Shown one piece after another: positions 43,489 to 51,940 of a stretch of 64,000 nt of DNA; position 1 is the first letter of the stretch; every line of letters begins with the position of its first letter. The DNA is from Paenibacillus hemerocallicola (lineage in GTDB: Bacteria > Bacillota > Bacilli > Paenibacillales > NBRC-103111). The notes below the pieces were generated by a model. That model was not told the DNA's origin. It saw nothing but the letters and a program-made list of their open reading frames with translations, and did no database searches. A program made the translations under genes and the position numbers. The stretch spans positions 1 through 64,000 of the forward strand of contig NZ_VDCQ01000061.1 of NCBI RefSeq assembly GCF_006265175.1, written 5' to 3'.

Positions 43489-44817
43489 ATGAAGATGCGA
43501 AGACCCGGACTGCTGCTGGCGGTCATGGCCGGGCTGCTGGCGGTCATGGCCGGGCTGCTGGCAGGCTGCAGCGGCAACGACAAGGGGGAAGAGGGAAAGC
43601 CGGCGGCGGTCGTCAACGAACCGGTCACGATCCGGATCGGCGCGTCGGCGAGCGCCCATTTGAACAACGAGGTCCAGTTCCAGGAGACGGTCGTACAACC
43701 GGTCAAGCGGAAGTACCCGCATATCACGATCGAATATATCCCGATGGGCGGCAGCAATCCGGTCAAATCGATCGGCGATTGGATGGCCGGCGGCAACGTT
43801 CCCGACATCATTTTGCACGCGAACGGCTCGATGGGCGAATTGTTCGCCTATGACCTGATGACCGATATTACGCCCCAGGTCAAGCAGACGGGCGCCGACC
43901 TGAACCGGTTCGACAAGGCGGTGCTGGACTCGGTGCGCGTCGCTTCCGATGAAGGATGGCTTGTAGGCATGCCTTTCTCGCAAAATTTCAATGCGCTGTA
44001 CTACAACAAAGACATTTTCGACAAGTTTGCCGTCGGCTATCCGACGGACGGACTTACGTGGGACAACGTTATCGATCTGTCGCGCCGGCTGGCGAGAAAT
44101 GAAGGCGGGGTGCAATATACCGGGCTGCATCCGGAATGGGTGCTGCGTCCGGCCTACCCGCTCGCGCTGACGATTGTCGATGCCAAGACGGGCAAATCCC
44201 AGGTGACGAACGCCGCGTGGAAGCAAGTCGCCGAGCTGCTGCAGCGCATCGTGGCCATACCGGGCAATTGGGACGGGAAAGCGGGCCGCGGCGATTTCTG
44301 GGGGAAGAAGACGGTCGCGATGCTTGCCACGACGAACGTCTTCACTTCCATCGAGCCGGAAGCGCGGAAAGGCTTCACGAATTGGGACGTGGCCCAATAC
44401 CCGAGTCACGCGAATCGGCCCGGCGTCAGCGGAATGGTCGACGCGTGGGTGATGATTATCGCCAAGACGAGCAAGCACAAGGAGCAGGCGATGCAGGTCA
44501 TCAACGTCGTCACCTCCGATGAGGTGCAGCTTCTCGCTTCGGCCAAGTTCGCCCAGATGTCGACGCTCGCGAATCCGGAGATGAACCGGCAGTTCGGCTC
44601 GCAGCTGGACAGTCTCAACATCAAGCAGAAAAACCTGGCCGGCATATTCAAGGGCCGCATCGTCGCCGCACCTAAATTCTCGCCTTACGAGAGGCAGGCG
44701 CGAACGCCATATCAGGATAATATGTTGAAGGTGTTCGGCGGACAGATGGACGTGAATACCGCACTGAGAGATGCGGACGATAAAATCAACAAGCTGCTGG
44801 CCGAGCTGCAGAAGTAG
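43489..44817 (+). CDS. Extracellular solute-binding lipoprotein, family 1 (orphan)
   Basis: 442 residues from the ATG at 43489 (AAAGGGAGG upstream). The signal peptide ends in a lipobox LLAGC, so the protein is a membrane-tethered binding protein. Family-1 features: IEYIPMGGSNPVKSIGDWMA, GNVPDIILHANG, an internal YYNKDIFDKF, and a C-terminal LLAELQK. A 21-bp segment of the signal peptide is tandemly duplicated (LLAVMAG twice). No permease or ATPase gene is nearby, so it must use a membrane complex encoded elsewhere. It is divergent from the AraC-type regulator. A sugar or oligosaccharide ligand is inferred. Confidence 0.85.
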   Translation: MKMRRPGLLLAVMAGLLAVMAGLLAGCSGNDKGEEGKPAAVVNEPVTIRIGASASAHLNNEVQFQETVVQPVKRKYPHITIEYIPMGGSNPVKSIGDWMAGGNVPDIILHANGSMGELFAYDLMTDITPQVKQTGADLNRFDKAVLDSVRVASDEGWLVGMPFSQNFNALYYNKDIFDKFAVGYPTDGLTWDNVIDLSRRLARNEGGVQYTGLHPEWVLRPAYPLALTIVDAKTGKSQVTNAAWKQVAELLQRIVAIPGNWDGKAGRGDFWGKKTVAMLATTNVFTSIEPEARKGFTNWDVAQYPSHANRPGVSGMVDAWVMIIAKTSKHKEQAMQVINVVTSDEVQLLASAKFAQMSTLANPEMNRQFGSQLDSLNIKQKNLAGIFKGRIVAAPKFSPYERQARTPYQDNMLKVFGGQMDVNTALRDADDKINKLLAELQK

Positions 44818-44866
44818 TCTGCGGACGATCGGCAGGCCGGCAGCGATGAAACGGAGGTATCGCCAA

Positions 44867-46063
44867 ATGATCGAACCCGCATTCCGAAAACGGGAGCTTG
44901 TTCCGTCCGAACGGATTTCCGACGGAGATCGCCATGCGTTCTATGGGTATTACGACAATCCGGCATTCAGCGGCAGCGACCGCCGTCATCTCGTCCACCG
45001 GGTACCGTTTTGCGACCGTTTGCAGCAAGCCGGAGACAGAGCCGAGATCGGGTTCATCGAGCTTGACGGCGGCAAGTATACGCCGCTCGGGGAGACGGGC
45101 GCCTGGAATTTTCAGCAAGGCTCGATGCTGCAATGGAACCCTGCGGCTCCCGACGACGAAGTGATCTACAATAGGGTCATGGATGGATGCTATCACGGCG
45201 TCGTGCGCCATGTGCGGACCGGAGCCGTCCGGCATTTGGAACAGCCGGTGGCCAACGTCGATCCGGCGGGGAGAAACGCTCTGGGCATCAATTTCGCCAG
45301 AATGTTCGATTTCCGTTCGGGATACGGCTATGCCGATATTGCGGATCGTTACCGCACCGAGCTGCATCCGGCGGAGGACGGCGTGTTCCTGATCGATCTC
45401 GGTACGGGACAAAGCCGTCTCGTACTGAGCCTGGAACGGATATGGGCGTTTCTGAAGCCGATCTTTCATATGGAAGAAAGCAAATTGACCTTGAACCATA
45501 TTACGTTCAATCGGACCGGAACGAGATTTGTGCTGCTGGCCAGATGGGTTCCTTCGATCGGCAAAGGACATCGAACCGCGCTGCTGACGGCGAATACGGA
45601 CGGCAGCGGGCTGCGCTGCCTGTCCGGGGATACGATGCAGTCCCACTATCACTGGCGGGACGACCGCCGTTTCGTCATTTATGGCGGGGGGAGGAAGGGG
45701 AGGCAGCTGTATGTCTACAAGGATGAGGAATCCAAGGACGGAGAACCGGAGGTCGTAGATGAGGGCTACTTTACGAGCGACGGCCATTGCAGCTATTCGC
45801 CCGACGGGAGATGGATGCTGTATGACAGCTACCCGGACAGAGACAGCCTGAGGCATCTGTACGTATACGATCTGATCCGCAAGCGCGGGATTACGCTAGG
45901 CTCCTATTACTCTCCTCCCGGCATAACGGGCGATATACGCTGCGACCTGCATCCGCGCTGGAATCGGGCCGGAACGGCAATCAGCTTCGATTCCGCGCAT
46001 GAAGGCCGCAGACATGTGTATCGGATGGACTTGCGGGAGCTGCTCGGAGGGCATGGTCTTTAA
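44867..46063 (+). CDS. Beta-propeller protein, oligogalacturonate-lyase/TolB-like
   Basis: 398 residues from the ATG at 44867, with ACGGAGGT upstream. It has repeated beta-propeller strands with histidine-containing turns (NHITFNRTG, HYHWRDDRRF, GHCSYSPDGRW, LHPRWNRAGTA), the pattern of oligogalacturonate lyase and TolB/WD40-like PD40 blades. The start HAFYGYYDNPAFSGSD is a conserved opening in these uncharacterised proteins. There is no signal peptide, so it is likely cytosolic. It lies 49 bp after the binding protein gene, so it probably handles the imported compound. The exact reaction is not established. Confidence 0.65.
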   Translation: MIEPAFRKRELVPSERISDGDRHAFYGYYDNPAFSGSDRRHLVHRVPFCDRLQQAGDRAEIGFIELDGGKYTPLGETGAWNFQQGSMLQWNPAAPDDEVIYNRVMDGCYHGVVRHVRTGAVRHLEQPVANVDPAGRNALGINFARMFDFRSGYGYADIADRYRTELHPAEDGVFLIDLGTGQSRLVLSLERIWAFLKPIFHMEESKLTLNHITFNRTGTRFVLLARWVPSIGKGHRTALLTANTDGSGLRCLSGDTMQSHYHWRDDRRFVIYGGGRKGRQLYVYKDEESKDGEPEVVDEGYFTSDGHCSYSPDGRWMLYDSYPDRDSLRHLYVYDLIRKRGITLGSYYSPPGITGDIRCDLHPRWNRAGTAISFDSAHEGRRHVYRMDLRELLGGHGL

Positions 46064-46263
46064 GGGCGGCTGCGTGTTGATACGCCGGAACGGCGGGACC
46101 TTATCCTGTTGCGTTAGCCGGGAGCCTAAAAGCCCGGGAGCCGCGACGGTATTCGGAAGATGGCAGAAAAGCGTTTTCAAACCGGGACTTATCTGCTAGG
46201 ATGGATTTGGCAAACATGTGCAGTTATTGCCGTCATGGCTGAATACCGAAGGAGGCCGGCGCG

Positions 46264-47241
46264 TTGAAATACGCAGCGATCCCGTATACCGATTTGGTGG
46301 CTTCCCCCATCTGCTTGGGGACCTCGCCGATCGGCAGCAGACTGAAGGAGGAAGAGTCCTTCCGATTGCTCGACCTGTTCGTCGAGCTGGGCGGCAACTT
46401 TTTGGATTCGTCGCACAACTATGCGGACTGGGCTTGCGAAGTTAAAAGCATCAGCGAGAAGACGATCGGGAAATGGATGAAGGCGAGAGGCAATCGAAGC
46501 CGGATTATCGTCGGAACGAAGGGGGCTTGCCCGTCAGGCGAGCGCTTCTTCCGGCTCACCCGCGACGAGATTATGCACGATCTGCACGGCAGTCTGCAAA
46601 ACCTGCAAACCGACTGCATCGATTTGTACTGGCTTCACCGCGACGATCCGACCGTACCGGTGGAGCAGATTTTGGAGATTTTGCTGGATGCGGCCGATGC
46701 GGGCAAAATCCGGCACTTCGCCTGCTCCAACTGGTCGCTACCGCGAATACGGGAAGCGCAGAGCATCGCGGCCGAGAAGGGCAAGCCGGGGTTTTGCGCC
46801 AGCCAAATCATGTGGAGCTTGGCCCAGCCGAATACGGACAATATGTCGGACAAAACGATTGTCGTCATGGATGAGGAGACGAAGCGCTACCACGCCGAGG
46901 CCGGTATGGCGCAGGTCCCGTTCTCGTCCCAAGCGGGCGGTTTTTTCGGGGGACGCTACAACCGCGAAGATGCCGGCGAAGGGCGCAAGCCGACTTCCGT
47001 CGGCAAAGTGTACTTCAACGAGACGAACTTCGGCAGGCTCGACCGCGTAAGAGAGGTCGCTTCGCGTTTGAATGCGTCGCCGTCCGAAGTGGCGCTGGCG
47101 TATTTGTTCGCGCAGCCGTTTCCCGTCTTCCCTATTATCGGCTCGCATACGCCCGAGCAGCTGACCGACAGCTGCAAAGCCGGAGATTTGAGGCTTGACG
47201 AGCGAACTGCTCTTTATTTGGAGACGGGTCGCTTGGAATGA
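46264..47241 (+). CDS. Aldo/keto reductase
   Basis: 325 residues, TTG start with AAGGAGG 8 bases upstream. The aldo/keto reductase (beta/alpha)8 pattern is present: VASPICLGTSPIG, then FLDSSHNYADWACEVKSISEK with Asp and Tyr of the catalytic tetrad, a lysine in IIVGTKGACP, and YWLHRDDP carrying the catalytic His. NADPH-dependent reduction of a carbonyl (sugar or ketone) is expected. It follows the propeller gene by 200 bp with a fresh ribosome site. The terminator after it is shared with the convergent SDR gene. Confidence 0.88.
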   Translation: MKYAAIPYTDLVASPICLGTSPIGSRLKEEESFRLLDLFVELGGNFLDSSHNYADWACEVKSISEKTIGKWMKARGNRSRIIVGTKGACPSGERFFRLTRDEIMHDLHGSLQNLQTDCIDLYWLHRDDPTVPVEQILEILLDAADAGKIRHFACSNWSLPRIREAQSIAAEKGKPGFCASQIMWSLAQPNTDNMSDKTIVVMDEETKRYHAEAGMAQVPFSSQAGGFFGGRYNREDAGEGRKPTSVGKVYFNETNFGRLDRVREVASRLNASPSEVALAYLFAQPFPVFPIIGSHTPEQLTDSCKAGDLRLDERTALYLETGRLE

Positions 47242-47260
47242 GCACGCTTCATGATTGGCC

Positions 47261-47288
47261 AAAAGACGCCGGGAGACCGGCGTCTTTT
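47261..47288. terminator. Bidirectional terminator with GAGA tetraloop
   Basis: AAAAGACGCCGG and CCGGCGTCTTTT form a perfect 12-bp stem around GAGA. A and T runs on both arms let it act for the aldo/keto reductase on the plus strand and the SDR on the minus strand. Confidence 0.85.
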
Positions 47289-47402
47289 GATTTGGCGGCC
47301 GCCGAATGGTTGGATCCGACGGGAGTAGCGTATAGTGCGGTATGGCGACGCCCCTCTTCAAGCCGTACATTCATCGGCGCATGCCATTGACAAGCCATGC
47401 CG

Positions 47403-48185
47403 TCATAGCGCCGGCGCCTTGCCGCCGTCAATGTTGACAGACGTGCCGGTTACGTATGAAGCCGCATCGGAGGCGAGGAAGGCGATGACTCGCGCGGCTT
47501 CGGCCGTATCGCCGATTCTTCCCAGCGGCACGTCGTGCTTCGGGTCGCGCGCGTACGCTTCCCAGCTCAGCCCGGGAGCTTCCTTCTGCCAGCGCGCCTC
47601 GATCTGGCGGCTGCGGATCAAGCCGATGCCGACCGTATTGACGCGGATGCCGTCCGGAGCCAAGTCGCGGCTCATCGCTTTCGTCAGCGCCATGCCCGCC
47701 GCTCGGCTGACGCTCGTCGGCAAAGAGGAGGCACCCGGCGTTTTGGCGAACGAAGCCGTAACGTTCACGATCGAGCCGCCTCCGACTTGGCGCAAATGAG
47801 GGAGTGCCGCCCGGGAGAAATGGATCGCTCCGAACAGCTTCAGGTCCAAGTCCCGCGTCCAAGCGTCCGCATCCACCCGATCGAACGGAGCGGCTGCGGA
47901 GGTGCCGGCGTTGTTGACGACAATATCGAGTCTGCCGAACGTCTCGACCGCCTTCGCGACCGTCCGCTCCGCATCGTCCTTGGACGTCACGTCCCCGACG
48001 ACGGCCAGCGCATCGGCGCCTGTCCGTTCTTTGATGACGGCGACCGCCTTGTCCAGATCTTCCGCTCCCCGCGCCACAATGACCACATTCGCTCCCTCCT
48101 CGGCCAACACGATCGCCGTGTGAAGCCCGATTCCTTTGCTGCCCCCGGTAATAATAGCCGTCTTGCCCTTCAAGCCCAAATCCAT
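47403..48185 (-). CDS. Atypical SDR oxidoreductase (catalytic Tyr/Lys replaced)
   Basis: 260 residues from the ATG at 48185 (CTGGAGG upstream). The Rossmann fold is intact: TGGSKGIG (about 13-20), NNAG (about 89-92), and the IDGG C-terminal strand. The usual catalytic YxxxK is absent: at the position of YSxSK the sequence reads TSVSR, so Tyr is Thr and Lys is Arg. The rest of the active-site frame (GSIVNVTASFAK) is kept. It may bind NAD(P) and act differently, or be a non-oxidoreductase relative. It is the last gene of a minus-strand run with the FMN monooxygenase upstream. Confidence 0.8.
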   Translation of the reverse strand: MDLGLKGKTAIITGGSKGIGLHTAIVLAEEGANVVIVARGAEDLDKAVAVIKERTGADALAVVGDVTSKDDAERTVAKAVETFGRLDIVVNNAGTSAAAPFDRVDADAWTRDLDLKLFGAIHFSRAALPHLRQVGGGSIVNVTASFAKTPGASSLPTSVSRAAGMALTKAMSRDLAPDGIRVNTVGIGLIRSRQIEARWQKEAPGLSWEAYARDPKHDVPLGRIGDTAEAARVIAFLASDAASYVTGTSVNIDGGKAPAL

Positions 48186-48319
48186 ATAGCAAGCCTCCAG
48201 TTTGTGATTAGATACAAATATTATTTTCATAGGGATAGTAGGATTAAACTCGAATAAGGTCCATTATAGTACATATCCGCTAATTTGTCGCTATCCCGGT
48301 TGCTGTCTGCTGCCATCTT

Positions 48320-48430
48320 GTTAGTGCCCAAGCGACATTACTTTATAGCCGAGCGAATAAGGTCGGTTTGAGCGCTATTCGGCGGTTGGGTGTGGTTTTT
48401 CGCGAAGATAAGGTCCGTTTGGGCACTAAC
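48320..48430. repeat. Inverted repeat element in the SDR-monooxygenase gap
   Basis: GTTAGTGCCCAA (48320-48331) and TTGGGCACTAAC (48419-48430) are perfect 12-bp inverted repeats 111 bp overall. AATAAGGTCC-like motifs occur near 48254, 48356 and 48408 in the same gap. No gene is visible here. Confidence 0.5.
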
Positions 48431-48473
48431 CGTCAACCGGACAAGTATTAGTTTCACGAGCATAGATCCGACT

Positions 48474-49835
48474 CTAACTATCCACGCTTTGCTGCGATGA
48501 CACTGACTCCCCGGAGGCCGACGCCGCATGCCGGTTCGCTGGCCGGGCGAGGCCGAGATGGTCGCGGAGCGTGCTTCCTCCGTACTCGGTCCGGAACAGC
48601 CCGCGCTTCTGCAGCAGGGGAACGACTTGCTCCGCGAAATCGTCCAGGCCTCCCGGCATGTGCGGAGGCATGACATTGAAGCCGTCGGCTCCGCGTTCGA
48701 GGAACCATTGCTCCAGCTTGTCGGCGACCTGCTCGGGCGATCCAATCGCGACGAAATGGCCGCGCGATACGGTGATGAACTGGTTGAGCTGACGGATCGT
48801 AAAGTCGTTCCGCTTGGCGATGTCCCGGAGCAGCTTGGAGCGGCTTTTGATCACGCCGGTCTCCGGCAGCTCGGGCAGCGGTCCGTCCAGCGGGTAGGCC
48901 GACAAATCGGCTCCGATCAGCCCCGACAGTCCGGTCAGGTCGACGGCCGTATCGGCATCGACGAGCGCCTGAAGCTGCTCGAGCTTGCCCCTTGCTTCGC
49001 TCTCGGTTCCGCCGATAATCGGCAGCACGCCGGGCATGACGAGCATGTCGTTGTCCTTGCGGCCGTTTTTGCCCAGCCGTCCTTTGATAGCGGCGTAAAA
49101 TGCTCGAGCCTCCGCGATATTGTCCTGCGCGGTGAAAATGACCTCCGCCAATTCCGCGCCGAGCTCCTGTCCGGGCTCGGAGGACCCTGCCTGGACGATA
49201 ACGGGATAGCCTTGCGGGGAACGGGCGATGTTCAAGGGACCGGCTACGGAAAAATGCTCGCCTTTATGGTCGAGAACGTGCCGCTTCGTCGTATCGACGA
49301 AAACCCCGGACGCTTGATCCATCGGAAAGGCGTCGTCTTCCCAGCTGTCCCACAAGCCTTTCGCTACCTTCACGAACTCGCGCGCCCGTTCATACCTCAA
49401 CGCGTGGTCCATATGCTCGTCTTTGCCGAAATTTTTGGCGCTATCCCGATGGCTGGAGGTGACGACGTTCCAGCCGGCCCGGCCCCCGCTCAAATGATCC
49501 AATGACGCCATCGCCCTGGCAAGGCGATAAGGCTCGTCGTAGGTGGTGGACGCCGTGGCGACCAGTCCGATCCGTTCCGTAACCGCGGCCAGATTGGACA
49601 ACAGCGTGAGCGGCTCCAGCATGACGATATTGGAGGAATGGTAGCCGGATACGAGGAAATCGGCCAGGAAGACGAAGTCGAACTTGGCACGCTCCAGAGT
49701 TCTGACGGTCTGCTGCAGCGTCGGTACGTGGAACGGCCCGCCCGTATGGGCGTCCGGATGTCTCCAGCCGGCCCGATGGTGGCCGCTCGTAAAGTAAAAC
49801 ATGCCCAAATGCATCATCCGGTCCCGGTTGGACAT
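48474..49835 (-). CDS. FMN-dependent monooxygenase, NtaA/SnaA/DszA type (1)
   Basis: 453 residues, ATG behind AAAGGGGATC. The luciferase-like TIM barrel of the NtaA/SnaA/DszA/SoxA group is clear: AGWRHPDA, KFDFVFLADF, LSNLAAVTERIGL, and LSGGRAGWNVVTS, with a long insertion and STLRDHLGLARP near the end. Such enzymes use FMNH2 and O2 to attack C-S or C-N bonds of sulfides, sulfones, or aminopolycarboxylates. It parallels the enzyme at 55560. No flavin reductase partner is in the window. Its minus-strand run begins with an Lrp regulator and CHR transporters, hinting at a shared sulfur role. Confidence 0.86.
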   Translation of the reverse strand: MSNRDRMMHLGMFYFTSGHHRAGWRHPDAHTGGPFHVPTLQQTVRTLERAKFDFVFLADFLVSGYHSSNIVMLEPLTLLSNLAAVTERIGLVATASTTYDEPYRLARAMASLDHLSGGRAGWNVVTSSHRDSAKNFGKDEHMDHALRYERAREFVKVAKGLWDSWEDDAFPMDQASGVFVDTTKRHVLDHKGEHFSVAGPLNIARSPQGYPVIVQAGSSEPGQELGAELAEVIFTAQDNIAEARAFYAAIKGRLGKNGRKDNDMLVMPGVLPIIGGTESEARGKLEQLQALVDADTAVDLTGLSGLIGADLSAYPLDGPLPELPETGVIKSRSKLLRDIAKRNDFTIRQLNQFITVSRGHFVAIGSPEQVADKLEQWFLERGADGFNVMPPHMPGGLDDFAEQVVPLLQKRGLFRTEYGGSTLRDHLGLARPANRHAASASGESVSSQQSVDS

Positions 49836-49980
49836 AAGCGTGATCCCCTTTCCAGCAAAATGTTTGACTTGCTACACCCGTGCGGCGGCTCCCCCGCGCT
49901 AGGTGACGACGGCGCGTGACGGCTGTCCTCAAGGTCGAACGCACTCACGAACGTACTAGCGAACAAACCAGGCATTGTCG

Positions 49981-50511
49981 TCAAGACAAGAAAAGGCCGC
50001 CATATAGAAATGCCGCCACAATAAGAAAGGCGGGGTGAATCTTCTTGCGGTTCATCAGCCAATAGGAGACGGCGGCGATTCCGCCGAACTGAATCCAGCC
50101 GATCGACAGGACGGACGTTCTGGAGCTTTGCCAGGTCATGATGATCATCATGGAGGCGATAACCGGTTGGACGAGGAGCGTCATCCCTTTGACGACGGAC
50201 GAGGTCCGGTAACGGTTAAGCGCGCGGATAAGCAGAATGAGAGCGATGGCGGAAGGAACGACCGTGGCCGCGACGGCGACGGACAAGCCCGTCCAGCCCC
50301 AGACATCATAGCCGACATAAGCGGCGATTTTCGTTGCGATCGGACCGGGAAGCGCATTGCCCAGCGCCAGCATGTTGGAAAATCCGGCCGCATCGAGCCA
50401 GCCGTAGTGGGTGACGATTTCCTTGTACATAAGCGGGATCGAAGACGGACCGCCTCCGTAACCGAACACATTGGCGACGAAAAAACCGATCGCAAGCTTC
50501 AGCCATTCCAA
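49981..50511 (-). CDS. ywrA: CHR-family anion transporter, second half (YwrA-like)
   Basis: About 176 residues from a TTG at 50511, placed because GGAAAGGAG lies 11 bases upstream, inside the end of the preceding gene. The frame itself stays open to 50550. The half-size CHR domain shows YGGGPSSIPL and NALPGPIATK, the family signature of chromate/sulfate-type transporters. It overlaps the upstream CHR gene by 13 bp, so the two halves should be made together and pair. The size and order match ywrB-ywrA of Bacillus subtilis from memory. Substrate may be chromate or another oxyanion. Confidence 0.82.
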   Translation of the reverse strand: MEWLKLAIGFFVANVFGYGGGPSSIPLMYKEIVTHYGWLDAAGFSNMLALGNALPGPIATKIAAYVGYDVWGWTGLSVAVAATVVPSAIALILLIRALNRYRTSSVVKGMTLLVQPVIASMMIIMTWQSSRTSVLSIGWIQFGGIAAVSYWLMNRKKIHPAFLIVAAFLYGGLFLS

Positions 50512-51098
50512 TGGGTATCCTTCTCCTTTCCGGCGCGGTTTTTCCGCCACAGGGCCGCTATGCGGCTATGGACGGCTCCGTAAGCGAGGAAAAGGACGAT
50601 GACGCCGGCGGGGTGAAGTCGAAGCAGCTCGAGCAGGACGTAGGAAATGACGATGCAAGCCGCGCCGAACGCCAGGCCGAGCCCCTTGACGGCCTTCTCC
50701 CCGAATTCGTAAGCCATCGTTGCCAGCATAACGGCGACGACCGGCACGACCGCGGCGATCATCCCTTGTACGACGCGGGAACCGCTGAACGTCGAGATCG
50801 CCGAGACGAAGACGACCATGGCCAGACAGGTGGGCAAAATGTGGGCGAGCACGGCGACGCAGGCCCCGGACCATCTTTTTTGCCGGTATCCCAAATAGGC
50901 GGCCAATTTGGTGGCGATCGGACCGGGCAAAGCGTTGGCGATGGCCAGCACCTCCCCGAATTCTTCGCCGCTCAGCCATTGATATCGTTCGACCGCTTCA
51001 TGCCGAATGAGAGGGATGGTGGATGGACCGCCCCCGTAACCGAGAAGTCCGGTCCGCAGCATGGACATGCAAATCTGGGCGTAGCTGGCTGTTTTCAT
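50499..51098 (-). CDS. ywrB: CHR-family anion transporter, first half (YwrB-like)
   Basis: 199 residues, ATG behind GGAAGGAGC. The half-size CHR domain has YGGGPSTIPL, ANALPGPIATK and about five to six membrane helices. It starts 36 bp after the Lrp-type gene and overlaps the second half by 13 bp. In B. subtilis, an Lrp-type gene (ywrC) precedes ywrB and ywrA in the same way, and the pair confers chromate tolerance; that comparison is from memory. Its location next to sulfur genes suits sulfate-like anions. Confidence 0.82.
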   Translation of the reverse strand: MKTASYAQICMSMLRTGLLGYGGGPSTIPLIRHEAVERYQWLSGEEFGEVLAIANALPGPIATKLAAYLGYRQKRWSGACVAVLAHILPTCLAMVVFVSAISTFSGSRVVQGMIAAVVPVVAVMLATMAYEFGEKAVKGLGLAFGAACIVISYVLLELLRLHPAGVIVLFLAYGAVHSRIAALWRKNRAGKEKDTHWNG

Positions 51099-51134
51099 GA
51101 GCGCTCCTTCCCGGGTATGGATTCGTTGCGAACG

Positions 51135-51617
51135 TTACAGCTTCATCCCCATCCGACTCTTATAACGTTTGATCAGGATTTGGCAGTCTACGCTCGTAAT
51201 GCCCGGCAGAGCATACAGCTTGTTTTGCAGAAACGATTCCATCTCCTGATTGTTCCGGAACAGCCCGTGCATATGAAGCTTGCTGGGTCCGGTCATATGG
51301 TACAACGAAGTGACCTCGGGCTCGTCGGCCAGCGTATCGGCCGCCTGCATCAAATATTGGGGCTCCACCTCGACGTTGAAGAAGGCGGATACGGTAATGC
51401 CGAGCTTCTCGGGATTGACTACGCACGTAAACCGCTCGATCGTCCCGTTCTCGATCATGGCGTTGATTCTGGCCTGTACGGCGACGCGGGACAGCTCGAC
51501 TTCCTTCGCCAGGTCCGTATACGAGATGCGGCCGTTCTGATGCAGGACGGAAATAATCGCCCGATCGATATCGTCGACATGGGCCGTATTCGCTTCAACC
51601 GGAAGTTTGGCATTCAT
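51135..51617 (-). CDS. ywrC: Lrp/AsnC-family regulator (YwrC-like)
   Basis: 160 residues, ATG behind AAAGGAGC. The DNA-binding part ([36 protein letters not shown]) is a classic Lrp helix-turn-helix, and the C-terminal RAM domain ([27 protein letters not shown]) binds small effectors. It heads the minus-strand CHR operon and faces the sulfur-import operon, so it may govern both. A palindrome AAACCA-ATAAC-TGGTTT lies in its leader and a sigA promoter upstream. Confidence 0.85.
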   Translation of the reverse strand: MNAKLPVEANTAHVDDIDRAIISVLHQNGRISYTDLAKEVELSRVAVQARINAMIENGTIERFTCVVNPEKLGITVSAFFNVEVEPQYLMQAADTLADEPEVTSLYHMTGPSKLHMHGLFRNNQEMESFLQNKLYALPGITSVDCQILIKRYKSRMGMKL

Positions 51618-51681
51618 GAATTCGCAGCTCCTTTACAGGTTGATAAGGGATGGGAAAATCATTTCGGTTACAAACAAAAAG

Positions 51682-51698
51682 AAACCAATAACTGGTTT
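51682..51698. promoter_or_regulatory. Palindromic operator candidate for the Lrp-type regulator
   Basis: AAACCA-ATAAC-TGGTTT is an inverted repeat in AT-rich DNA just downstream of the minus-strand -10 box, a natural place for Lrp autorepression. Confidence 0.4.
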
Positions 51699-51716
51699 TA
51701 AGTTGCAATATGAACT

Positions 51717-51745
51717 AATATATACCGATAAACCAACGTAATCAA
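51717..51745 (-). promoter_or_regulatory. SigA-type promoter of the Lrp-CHR operon
   Basis: On the minus strand, TTGATT (51740-51745) and TATATT (51717-51722) are separated by 17 bases. Confidence 0.65.
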
Positions 51746-51775
51746 CAACATTTTTAGGAAAATGGTTATAAACTG

Positions 51776-51804
51776 TTGACAGTGGCGGGATCAGGTGATA
51801 CTCT
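51776..51804 (+). promoter_or_regulatory. SigA-type promoter of the sulfur-import operon
   Basis: TTGACA (51776-51781) and TACTCT (51799-51804) with a 17-base spacer. It is divergent from the Lrp promoter. Confidence 0.65.
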
Positions 51805-51816
51805 GTTAACTAATTA

Positions 51817-51914
51817 ATCCGATTTACTTAGTTGGTTATGGTGAATCGGATACGAATATGCTGACCGTACGGACGGAGGCATTCTCATTCAAGAGGATGT
51901 CTCTGTTTTTTTTT
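51817..51914 (+). promoter_or_regulatory. Leader with hairpin and terminator before the sulfur-import operon
   Basis: A hairpin ATCCGATT / AATCGGAT (51817-51851) is followed by an intrinsic terminator: GAGGCATTCTC and GAGGATGTCTC pair over 11 bases (two G-U), then nine T residues (51906-51914). It lies between the promoter and the ATPase gene, so it must be bypassed for expression. A tiny open frame M-V-N-R-I-R-I-C (51838-51864) with a cysteine codon before its stop exists but has no good ribosome site. No S-box or T-box signature is seen. Confidence 0.6.
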
Positions 51915-51940
51915 GTCCATTACAAAGGGGGAACTCACAG

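Noticed and set aside
43393-44478. N-terminal extension of the AraC-type protein to 620 residues
   Set aside because: The added part is antisense to the binding-protein gene, and a proper start with a ribosome site exists at 43392.
48474-48560. Extension of the monooxygenase C-terminus as a separate small gene
   Set aside because: The alternative frames here are shadows; the C-terminal tail is low-complexity but continuous with the enzyme.
51810-51915. S-box (SAM) or T-box riboswitch before the sulfur operon
   Set aside because: The conserved cores of both classes were looked for and not found; only a hairpin and terminator are present.
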